A stretch of DNA of 64,000 nucleotides. Origin: E44-bin32 sp034430595 (GTDB lineage: Bacteria > Chloroflexota > Anaerolineae > Anaerolineales > E44-bin32). The notes beneath the pieces are model-generated. The model worked only from the letters and a program-made list of their open reading frames with translations. It did no database searches and was not told where the DNA came from. A program made the translations under genes and the position numbers. Each line of letters starts with the position of its first letter. Positions within the stretch are counted from its first letter, which is position 1. Positions 19,476 to 26,399 of this stretch are shown here, one piece after another. Location: assembly GCA_034430595.1 (NCBI GenBank), contig DAOUEL010000012.1:1-64000 (forward strand), in the 5' to 3' direction.

Positions 19476-19834
19476 TCGAGTTCCTCATGGGGAATATCGG
19501 GCACGACGATGTAGCGCTCCTCGACCTGCGGCGCCTGCGCCAGGATGTCATCCGCCAGCGGGCAGGGCTCGCTCTCATCCGGGCGGAGCTGGGGGGAGGT
19601 GGCATCGGTATACGGCACGCCGTGGGAGGTGATTGGAAGATCACCCTCGAGCTCGATCGCCTCCAGCTCGCTGATCGCGCGCAGCTGCTGGTTGAGCTCC
19701 CGCCGCAGGTAATCGCCTTCCTCTGGGTTGAGGTCGAGCGCGGCCAAATGAGTCAGGTGGGCGAAGATCGATTCGGTGATCACCTCGGGCGGAACTCGCT
19801 TCTCAGCTTGCGGCACTGCGACCTCCAGGGTCAT
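19472..19834 (-). CDS. gatC: Asp/Glu-tRNA(Asn/Gln) amidotransferase subunit C
   Basis: The 120-residue subunit stabilises GatA-GatB. Recognisable segments are VIFAHLTHLAALDLNPEE-like residues near position 25-40, the helix LNQQLRAISELEAIE, and the C-terminal region with LRPDESEPCPLADDILAQAP, the motif that wraps GatA. It is somewhat longer than the usual 95-100 residues because of an N-terminal extension. It is the first gene of the gat operon. ATG 19834 has no ribosome-binding site and lies 11 nt from a strong promoter's -10 element, so its mRNA is likely leaderless or nearly so. Confidence 0.93.
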   Translation of the reverse strand: MTLEVAVPQAEKRVPPEVITESIFAHLTHLAALDLNPEEGDYLRRELNQQLRAISELEAIELEGDLPITSHGVPYTDATSPQLRPDESEPCPLADDILAQAPQVEERYIVVPDIPHEELE

Positions 19835-19845
19835 GAGTGGGGGTC

Positions 19846-19874
19846 ATTGTACCTGCTGCCCAGGGCACGGTCAA
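19846..19874 (-). promoter_or_regulatory. Promoter of the gatC operon
   Basis: On the minus strand TTGACC (19869-19874) and TACAAT (19846-19851) have an ideal 17-bp spacer. Only 11 nt separate the -10 from the gatC ATG, giving a predicted leader of about five bases or fewer. Confidence 0.75.
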
Positions 19875-19936
19875 AGGCGAGCTTCCGGCATCGAAATTGC
19901 ATTCGAATTAACGAGATGTTCCGCAATATTCGGCCC

Positions 19937-19972
19937 ACCTTGCAGGGAGCTTACGTAAGGACCCTGCAAGGT
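19937..19972. promoter_or_regulatory. Large palindrome, putative operator of the signal peptidase cluster
   Basis: Arms ACCTTGCAGGG (19937-19947) and CCCTGCAAGGT (19962-19972) are perfectly complementary. The centre CTTACGTAAG (19950-19959) is itself palindromic, so almost the whole 36 bp is symmetric with only two mismatched pairs. The right arm abuts the -35 region of the promoter for the gene at 20055. This fits a repressor or regulator site; no T-tract follows, so it is not a typical terminator. Confidence 0.55.
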
Positions 19973-19989
19973 TAAAACGAACTTATATA

Positions 19990-19998
19990 TGCTACATT
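19990..19998 (+). promoter_or_regulatory. Candidate extended -10 element of the signal peptidase cluster
   Basis: TGC plus TACATT lies 18 bp after the palindrome, and its expected -35 position (about 19970-19975) overlaps the right arm. The leader that follows is A-rich and ends with an ATAGGAGGTT ribosome-binding site before ATG 20055. Confidence 0.45.
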
Positions 19999-20054
19999 AA
20001 GGATCGAAATGAAGAACATCAAAAAAATCAACAACTGAACTATAGGAGGTTCAC

Positions 20055-20423
20055 ATGAAAAACGTTCTTCGACCACGCAGCTTCGGAATGCTAATCATCG
20101 CACTTATCCTTGCTGCTTCCGTATACGGCTTTGCTGCAGCGAACACGGTGCCGGATACCTATGCAGGTGACGGCAGCGGAACGATCAGCGGCTACACCAT
20201 CTCGAACGTGGCCTATGGTCTAACGACTTCCGACTCGGACCCGAGCGATATCGATCAGGTATCCTTCGACCTGAGCACGGCTGCTTCCGAGGCTTATGTC
20301 TCCTTCGACGGCGGCACGTCCTGGGCGACCTGCACGATTTCGGGCGGCACGAGCGTGACGTGCGCGGGCCTGGCTGAGAGCGTTTCCGGTGCATTGTCGC
20401 TGCGTGTCATCGCAGTAGACTAA
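20055..20423 (+). CDS. Small secreted all-beta protein, putative substrate of the adjacent SipW-like peptidase
   Basis: The 122-residue precursor has a classical signal peptide (hydrophobic core about residues 12-27) ending in FGFAAA-like AxA residues, followed by the mature N-terminus NTVPDTYAGDG. The mature part of about 90 residues is rich in Ser, Thr, Gly and Asp and alternates as beta strands (GTISGYTISNVAYG, IDQVSFDLS, EAYVSFDGG, SLRVIAVD), with two cysteines (CTISGGTSVTC). It has no catalytic motif. A strong AGGAGG site and its place ahead of a SipW-like signal peptidase suggest an abundant structural or fibre-type protein analogous to TasA. That role is inference; I know no named family for it. 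Confidence 0.75.
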   Translation: MKNVLRPRSFGMLIIALILAASVYGFAAANTVPDTYAGDGSGTISGYTISNVAYGLTTSDSDPSDIDQVSFDLSTAASEAYVSFDGGTSWATCTISGGTSVTCAGLAESVSGALSLRVIAVD

Positions 20424-20456
20424 GCATTACTCTCAGCCAACACTTGTGGTCCTCAA

Positions 20457-20493
20457 TGGGGCACAGTCACATGACACCCGTGATTGTGCCCCA
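20457..20493 (+). promoter_or_regulatory. Intercistronic stem-loop between secreted-protein and signal-peptidase genes
   Basis: A 14-bp stem (20457-20470 with 20480-20493, one G-U pair) with a 9-base loop lies between the stop at 20423 and the ATG at 20509. No T-tract follows. It could stabilise the upstream mRNA or cause partial termination, so that the secreted protein is made in excess over the peptidase. Confidence 0.6.
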
Positions 20494-20508
20494 CACCACG
20501 AACAAACT

Positions 20509-22101
20509 ATGAACACACGACGACGGCATACTCGCTCGCTGATGACCTCCGCCCTGCTGGTTCTGATGGCGGCCTTGTGGGTCATCCTGGCGCCGACGAA
20601 ATTCGGCGGCCAGGCATCGTACGTGATGGTCGCCGGCGCCAGCATGGAGCCGACCCTCAAGCGAGGGGACCTGGTCGTCGTACGTGAAGCACAGACCTAC
20701 GAAGTGGGGCAGATTGCGACCTACCGCCACCCGACGATCGGTCCCATCATCCACCGCATCATCGATCGCCAGGGTGATACCTATACTTTCAAGGGTGACA
20801 ACAACGACTGGATCGACTCCTATCAGCCCGCGTCAAGTGAAATTATCGGCAATGCCTGGTTTGAACTCCCAGGAGCCGCAAACTGGCTGCTCAAGCTGCG
20901 GATGCCAGCCGGGCTGGCGTTGCTCTCGCTCTCTATCGCAGTTATGCTTATGACGACGTTTGCCAAGAAGTCCAATGCGCTAAATCTCAAGACGGGAAAG
21001 GAGCAGGCTGTGCTCAATCGCGAGAAGCTGACCGCCTGGGCAAGCAACCTGGACGGTGCCTTCTTTGCGCTGGGTGCGGTCGCTTTCGCCTCCCTGCTGC
21101 TCGGTTTGTTTGCCTTCACCCGGCCTCTGACGGTCGATGTACCGGCTGACATTCCATTTGAGCACCACGGACAATTCGAGTACCACAGCGGTGCCCCGCC
21201 CAGCGTATACGACGGCGGCAAGCTAGTTACCGGCGATCCCGTCTTCCACCAGTTGGTCTCCAAATTCGAGCTTGATTTTCAATACCGTTTGGTCTCGCGT
21301 GCAGCCTCAACTCTGCACGGTACCTCCAGCATGTCGGTCCAGGTAAGCGATCCCAACGGCTGGCGGCGGACGATCGAACTGCTGCCGCAAGCTAGCTTTA
21401 ACGGGCCTGAGACCACGCTCAGCAGCACGATCGATCTCAAAGCCCTCTTATCACTGACGGGGATGCTGCAGGAGCGGACCGGCACACAACGCCAGGTTTA
21501 CAACGTTGATATCATTCCTGTCATTCAAATCTCGGGATCACTCGATGGAAAGCCCTTCGAAGACCGGTTCACACCGCAGCTTTCATTCCAGCTCGATGAG
21601 CTCGAACTCTACTTGCGCGGCTCTGATCCACTCAGTGGGAATGGCAATCCGCTAGCGCCAAGCATGGGCGGCTTCCTGCCCCGTACGGAAAGTGAGCCGG
21701 CGACGATCTCGATTCTCGGGCTCGACCTAGCAGTAGAAACCGCACGCTGGATCGCGGGCGTGGGATTTGGTCTCGCGATAGCCTCGATCCTTGGCCTCAG
21801 CCTGGCGCTGCGAGGCATCTCCCAACGCGACCGGGCAGCGGAGATCCAGATTCAGTATGGCCCACTGCTGGTTGAGGTCGAAGAAATCGAACTCAAGGGG
21901 GGCATCAAGCAAACGGACGTCCTCAGCATCGATGACCTGGCGAAGCTCGCCGAGCGCGGCGGCGGCATGATCCTGCACGTCGCCAAGGGCGATGAACACA
22001 CTTACTGCGTCCAGGTGGGTGAAACCTGTTATCGCTTCATCTTATTGGTGCAAATAAATCAAGAGATCGATCGCTCCCATTCGACAGAGGACGAACGATG
22101 A
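20509..22101 (+). CDS. SipW-like (ER-type) signal peptidase I fused to a DUF5305-like domain
   Basis: The 530-residue membrane protein starts with a helix (about 10-28) and a signal peptidase I domain. GASMEPTLKRGD carries the nucleophile Ser45. GPIIHRII supplies His82 in place of the Lys of the usual bacterial enzyme, and KGDNND supplies Asp97. This Ser-His-Asp pattern is that of ER, archaeal and Bacillus SipW peptidases. Two further helices (about 140-157 and 184-206) precede an extracellular beta domain (about 217-370, FEHHGQFEYHSG to ELYLRG) that I relate to DUF5305. A last helix (about 414-437) and a cytoplasmic tail follow. The start is placed after the intercistronic hairpin; a GTG at 20446 is possible. 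It overlaps the next gene by 4 bp. Confidence 0.85.
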   Translation: MNTRRRHTRSLMTSALLVLMAALWVILAPTKFGGQASYVMVAGASMEPTLKRGDLVVVREAQTYEVGQIATYRHPTIGPIIHRIIDRQGDTYTFKGDNNDWIDSYQPASSEIIGNAWFELPGAANWLLKLRMPAGLALLSLSIAVMLMTTFAKKSNALNLKTGKEQAVLNREKLTAWASNLDGAFFALGAVAFASLLLGLFAFTRPLTVDVPADIPFEHHGQFEYHSGAPPSVYDGGKLVTGDPVFHQLVSKFELDFQYRLVSRAASTLHGTSSMSVQVSDPNGWRRTIELLPQASFNGPETTLSSTIDLKALLSLTGMLQERTGTQRQVYNVDIIPVIQISGSLDGKPFEDRFTPQLSFQLDELELYLRGSDPLSGNGNPLAPSMGGFLPRTESEPATISILGLDLAVETARWIAGVGFGLAIASILGLSLALRGISQRDRAAEIQIQYGPLLVEVEEIELKGGIKQTDVLSIDDLAKLAERGGGMILHVAKGDEHTYCVQVGETCYRFILLVQINQEIDRSHSTEDER

Positions 22102-22598
22102 AGCCGAAGCAGCTTACCCAGCTAGCCGTGCTCGGATTGGCTGCAATCCTGATCGTCAGCATCAGCAGCGCCTTTGCAGCCACCAACAGCGTGCCGACCA
22201 CCCGCCTGGACGATGACAGCCTCCCAATCGATGCCAATGCCCTCAAACCCGCGCGCTGCAGCAGTCTCAACCTGACCAATATCGCCTACGGCACCGGTAC
22301 GAGCGGCAATGATCTCGTCCTCGGCACAGCTGGCGCTGACAATCTTAACGGTGCTGACGGTGACGACTGCCTCGTCGGCGGCGGCGGCGACGACACCCTC
22401 GACGGTAAAAAGGGCAACGATATCCTGCTCGGCGGAGATGGAAACGATGATCTGCGCGGGCTGCAGGGTGACGACCATCTCTACGGTGAAAACGGCGACG
22501 ACAGCTTGAACGGTGGACCTGATACGGACATCTGCGATGGCGGTCCGGGAACAGATAGCGGCCATAACTCCTGCGAGACAGAAGTCGACATCCCATAG
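22098..22598 (+). CDS. Secreted RTX-type calcium-binding repeat protein
   Basis: The 166-residue precursor has a signal peptide (about residues 8-27) and a mature N-terminus of the form FAATNSVP, strikingly like the first gene of the cluster. A short region containing NLTNIAYGTGTS is followed by about seven glycine/aspartate nonapeptides (GGGGDDTLD, GGDGNDDLR, GENGDDSLN). These fold as a calcium-loaded parallel beta-roll in hemolysin-type proteins. Usual RTX proteins are far longer and leave by type I secretion; this one has a Sec signal instead. The ATGA overlap with the signal peptidase gene indicates translational coupling. A C-terminal pair of cysteines (CDGG, SCET) may stabilise the end. 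Confidence 0.85.
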   Translation: MKPKQLTQLAVLGLAAILIVSISSAFAATNSVPTTRLDDDSLPIDANALKPARCSSLNLTNIAYGTGTSGNDLVLGTAGADNLNGADGDDCLVGGGGDDTLDGKKGNDILLGGDGNDDLRGLQGDDHLYGENGDDSLNGGPDTDICDGGPGTDSGHNSCETEVDIP

Positions 22599-22628
22599 GC
22601 TGAACGAATTTCAACCATCCGGTCCACT

Positions 22629-22657
22629 GCCGTCGATTGGACGGCGTTTCATTTTGT
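22629..22657 (+). terminator. Terminator after the signal peptidase cluster
   Basis: A 6-bp stem (22629-22634 with 22640-22645) with a 5-base loop is followed by GTTTCATTTTG. Confidence 0.55.
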
Positions 22658-22729
22658 ATCCTCCGACCGTGGGGAGTCCGGAGAGGAGCCAGAGCCCCAA
22701 ATACAGTTTCTGGTGCACAGCTCCTGCTA

Positions 22730-22735
22730 TATAAT
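22730..22735 (+). promoter_or_regulatory. Candidate -10 element of the acyl-CoA dehydrogenase gene
   Basis: A perfect TATAAT 41 nt before the ATG; a weak TTTCTG lies 17 bp upstream at 22707-22712. Confidence 0.5.
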
Positions 22736-22776
22736 CGCGAGAATTCAAGCAATCCACTCGCAGGGAGGTTTCCTTT

Positions 22777-23964
22777 ATGGCTCCAACTCACGACACAAAT
22801 CCTGGACCCAGCCTGAAGCTCTCGAATGAACACAAGATGCTGCGCCAGGCGGCGCAAGACTTCGCCGAGAACGAGATTGCGCCGGTCGCAGCCGAGTTCG
22901 ATGAGAGCGGCAAGTTTCCGCTTGAGACGATCCGTAAGATGGGTGAACTGGGTTTCATGGGGATCGAAGTTCCCGAAGAGTACGGCGGAGCCGGCATGGA
23001 CACGCTCTCCTACGTCCTTGCCCTGGAAGAGATCAGCAAAGTCGATGCTGCCCATGGCACGGTCATGTCGGTCAACAACTCACTCTTCTGCTACGGTATT
23101 CTGCGTTTCGGTACAGAAGAGCAGAAGCAGAAGTACCTGCGCGGCGTCGCCTCCGGCGAGAAGATTGGGGCGTATTCGCTCACCGAGCCGATGTCCGGTT
23201 CGGACGCCGGAACAATGCGCTCACGAGCAGTACGCGAAGGCGACGACTACGTCATCAACGGGCGCAAGTCATGGGTCTCATCCGCGCCGTATGCCGATTA
23301 CATACTGGTCTTTACCATGACCGAACCCGAGAAAAAGCACCAAGGGGTGACCGCCTTCCTGGTGGATGTTAACCAGCCCGGCTTCCAGCTCGGCAAACCG
23401 GAGCCCAAGCTCGGCATTCGCGCCTCTGCAACGAGCGAGATCCTGTTTGAGGATTACCACTGTCCGGCGAGCAACCGGCTCGGTGAAGAAGGACAGGGTT
23501 TCAAGATCGCGATGACGGTGCTCGATGCGGGTCGCATCGGCATCGCCTCCCAGGCTTTGGGGATTGCCGAAGCATCCTATGATGCCAGCCTGCAGTATGC
23601 ACGCGAACGTGAGGCTTTCGGGCAAAAAATCGGTGAATTCCAGGGAATCTCTTTCAAACTGGCCGATATGAAGACCCGCATCGAGGCCTCCCGCCTGCTG
23701 ATCTACAACGCTGCCCTGGCCAAGCAGCGTGCCAAGCAGGAAGGTGGCCGCTACACTCTTGAAGCCTCGATGGCCAAGCTCTATGCATCCGAGACTGCCA
23801 TGTTCTGTGCTCACGCCGCAGTTCAGATCCACGGTGGGATGGGCTACTCAAAAGAACTACCGATTGAGCGTTTCTTTCGTGATGCAAAGATCACGGAGAT
23901 TTACGAGGGCACCAGCGAGATTCAGCGCCTCGTCATATCCCGCTTGGAGCTCGGACTGCGCTAG
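22777..23964 (+). CDS. Acyl-CoA dehydrogenase, short-chain (butyryl-CoA) type
   Basis: The 395-residue flavoenzyme introduces the alpha-beta double bond into acyl-CoA and passes electrons to ETF. Signatures are GAYSLTEPMSGSDAGTM (FAD/substrate loop), the middle beta-domain ending in PELGIRAS-like PKLGIRAS, and QIHGGMGYSKELPIERFFRD. The catalytic base is Glu377 in YEGTSEIQR, the position found in short- and medium-chain enzymes. The ribosome-binding site GGGAGG is at 22763-22768. It complements the thiolase and hydroxyacyl-CoA dehydrogenase. ETF genes are not in the window. Confidence 0.95.
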   Translation: MAPTHDTNPGPSLKLSNEHKMLRQAAQDFAENEIAPVAAEFDESGKFPLETIRKMGELGFMGIEVPEEYGGAGMDTLSYVLALEEISKVDAAHGTVMSVNNSLFCYGILRFGTEEQKQKYLRGVASGEKIGAYSLTEPMSGSDAGTMRSRAVREGDDYVINGRKSWVSSAPYADYILVFTMTEPEKKHQGVTAFLVDVNQPGFQLGKPEPKLGIRASATSEILFEDYHCPASNRLGEEGQGFKIAMTVLDAGRIGIASQALGIAEASYDASLQYAREREAFGQKIGEFQGISFKLADMKTRIEASRLLIYNAALAKQRAKQEGGRYTLEASMAKLYASETAMFCAHAAVQIHGGMGYSKELPIERFFRDAKITEIYEGTSEIQRLVISRLELGLR

Positions 23965-24034
23965 ATCCGCCAGCGCGCAGCACAGAGATCAATGCCTGAG
24001 CAAACCCACGCGAGTTGAATGGGACGGTGCTCGT

Positions 24035-26389
24035 ATGTCATCCAATCACCCGGAAAGGACGACTTCCAGGCAGCCTGATGAGCTACCCAATGCAGGAGAC
24101 CTCCCCTCGGAGGGAGCAGCACGCCGCTGGCGATTGCGGGTGCCGGCCGGTTGGCATCTGCGCCTGATTCTGACCGGGATAGATCCCAACCGTGGCGAAA
24201 AAGCCGACGCCTACGAAGACTACTCCTTGTCAATTCCGCTCGGTGAAAGCACATATCCGCGGGAATTCATCCTGGACGGAAACGGTGGCGAAGCCAGGCC
24301 AGTGCAGCGCGGACGCTTCTTTCCCCGGATCTTGCATGGTTTATCTTCCCGGCTTGCTAATTTAAAGCCAGCCGTTGGAAGGGCTGGCCGTCTGGCTCCG
24401 CTCCTGCTCGCGCTTGCCCTGCTTGTCTACGCGTCCAGCCGCCTGATTCGATTACAGGACTACCCGATCTATTTCTTCACGGATGAGGCTAATCAGGCCA
24501 ATCTGGCTGAAGACTTGCTGCGCGACGGTTTGCGCGATTACCAGGGTCACCTGCTCCCAACCTATTTCAAGAACGTCTACGAGTACAACCTGTCGCTTTC
24601 GGTCTACCTTCAGGTTCTCCCGGTGCAGCTTTTCGGCAAGTCCGTTGCGATCACACGCGCTATCTCAGCGCTGGTATCCGTGATCGGCGCTGCTGCCGTA
24701 GGTTTGAGCCTGAACCTGCTGACAGCGCGCCGCCGCGCCTGGATCGGCGTGCTGATCTTCGGCCTCGCACCAGCCTGGTTCCTCCACTCACGCACTGCCT
24801 TCGAAACCAGCCTGATGGTCAGCTGCTACGCCTGCTTCCTGTATGGCTACTTGCTCTACCGTCTTCGCTCACCGCGTTTTCTTCCACTGATGATTCTCTT
24901 CGCCGCCCTGACTTTTTACAGCTATGCCCCTGGCCAGGCGGTCATTCTGACGAGTGCACTCGTACTGCTGGCTGTCGATTGGCGCTATCACATGGAAAAC
25001 CGCCGCGCACTCTTGTACAGTCTGCCGCTGGTGGCACTGTTGGTCTTTCCCTATGTGCGTTTCCAATGGCAGTACCCAGGCAAGCACACCGAAGCGCTGC
25101 GCATTCTCGGCAGCTATTGGTTGCAGGATCTGCCGCTGGGCGAAAAATTCCACATCGCCCTGGAAAATTATTTCGGAGGCCTCAACCCTGCCTACTGGCT
25201 GACGCCGAATGAGACCGACCTCGCCCGTCACCAGATGGATTCGTTCGGCTCCCTTTTTATCCCGTCAGCACCACTGATCCTGCTGGGTTTGGTTCTGCTC
25301 TTACGTCGCTGGCGTGAGCCTGCCGGGCGTATTGTCCTGCTCTCGATGCTCATTATCCCGGTCGGCGCTGTTCCAGCCGGCGTGGGGATCACGCGGCTGC
25401 TTGCATTCGCTGTCCCTACGGCGCTGCTCTGTAGTTACGCACTGAGCTGGTCCATGGACCGCCTGCCTCTTGAACCACGTGAACTTGGGGTGATGACATT
25501 GGCTGTCTTCACGCTCCTCGCCGGGCTCCAGGTCGGCTTGCTTGCAGATGCGCTTGATCGCGGGCCGACCTACAGCCAGGACTACGGTATGAATGGAATG
25601 CAGTGGGGCGCCTCCCAGGTGTTTGACCGCATCGAGCTGATGCTGGAGGAGAACCCTGACCAGCAGTTCCTGCTTTCTCCCACCTGGGCGAACGGTGTTG
25701 ACGTGCTGCGCCGGTTCTTCCTTCCCGAGGATGCTCCGGTTCATATTGCCAATGCAGCCGGCTATCTCGAGAACTTGCTTGAGATCGACCCGGAAACGGT
25801 TTTCGTGCTCACCGAACCCGAAGTGGCTGAATTGAAGACGAGTCCGAAAATTGGGCGGATCGAGATCCTGGGCCAGATCCGCTACCCGGGTGGGATGCCC
25901 GGATTTACGTTTCTCCACTTGAGCTATTCTCCCGACGCAGCAAATATCTTTGCCGCCGAGCTGGCAGAACGGCAGCGCCCAAGGATCACTTCGCTGACGA
26001 TCGACGGCCTCCCGGCCCAGGTCGAATATCCCTACATCGACATCGGCAGCGTGGAGCTGATGTTCGATCACGATCCCTACACCCTGGCCCGAGTTTACGA
26101 GGCCAATCCGGCCCGGATCGTGCTGACCCTCGGCCAACCGCGCGCTGTCGCCGGTCTGCGCCTGACGACCGGCAGCATGGATTTCGAGTTAACTGTCCGA
26201 TTGCTTGATTCCACGCAGGGTGAACTCGAAGTCTTGGAGAAAACCTTCACCGATCTTCCAGATGATCCGACCGTCGAGCTGATGACATCGGAGATAGTTA
26301 CCGGGGTCAAATCAATCGTGATTGAGATACACAGCCTGACGCCAGGTGATCCATTCAAGATCCATATCCGTGAAATCGAAATCCTCTGA
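24035..26389 (+). CDS. GT39-like membrane glycosyltransferase with C-terminal discoidin-like domain
   Basis: The 784-residue protein has a soluble N-terminal part of about 115 residues and a first helix near GRLAPLLLALALLVYASS. The loop FFTDEANQANLAEDLL contains the acidic pair used by GT-C enzymes such as dolichyl/undecaprenyl-phosphate mannosyltransferases. Roughly ten helices follow to about residue 510. The C-terminus is extracytoplasmic and ends in a beta-sandwich resembling F5/8-type (discoidin) modules, with LMFDHDPYTLARVYEANPA and RIVLTLGQPRAVAGLRL. The frame is open further upstream into the acyl-CoA dehydrogenase, so ATG 24035 is chosen as the first codon after it; its ribosome-binding site is weak. 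The sugar donor and acceptor are unknown. Confidence 0.75.
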   Translation: MSSNHPERTTSRQPDELPNAGDLPSEGAARRWRLRVPAGWHLRLILTGIDPNRGEKADAYEDYSLSIPLGESTYPREFILDGNGGEARPVQRGRFFPRILHGLSSRLANLKPAVGRAGRLAPLLLALALLVYASSRLIRLQDYPIYFFTDEANQANLAEDLLRDGLRDYQGHLLPTYFKNVYEYNLSLSVYLQVLPVQLFGKSVAITRAISALVSVIGAAAVGLSLNLLTARRRAWIGVLIFGLAPAWFLHSRTAFETSLMVSCYACFLYGYLLYRLRSPRFLPLMILFAALTFYSYAPGQAVILTSALVLLAVDWRYHMENRRALLYSLPLVALLVFPYVRFQWQYPGKHTEALRILGSYWLQDLPLGEKFHIALENYFGGLNPAYWLTPNETDLARHQMDSFGSLFIPSAPLILLGLVLLLRRWREPAGRIVLLSMLIIPVGAVPAGVGITRLLAFAVPTALLCSYALSWSMDRLPLEPRELGVMTLAVFTLLAGLQVGLLADALDRGPTYSQDYGMNGMQWGASQVFDRIELMLEENPDQQFLLSPTWANGVDVLRRFFLPEDAPVHIANAAGYLENLLEIDPETVFVLTEPEVAELKTSPKIGRIEILGQIRYPGGMPGFTFLHLSYSPDAANIFAAELAERQRPRITSLTIDGLPAQVEYPYIDIGSVELMFDHDPYTLARVYEANPARIVLTLGQPRAVAGLRLTTGSMDFELTVRLLDSTQGELEVLEKTFTDLPDDPTVELMTSEIVTGVKSIVIEIHSLTPGDPFKIHIREIEIL

Positions 26390-26399
26390 CCCGGGCGCC

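Noticed and set aside
22310..22560. Repetitive GC-rich DNA that could suggest a CRISPR or tandem-repeat locus
   Set aside because: The repetition comes from codons of RTX nonapeptides in a coding frame; unit sequences are degenerate at DNA level and there are no spacers.
23729..24034. Upstream extension of the first GT39-like gene into the acyl-CoA dehydrogenase gene
   Set aside because: The extension is out-of-frame reading of dehydrogenase sequence; conserved features begin only after 24035.
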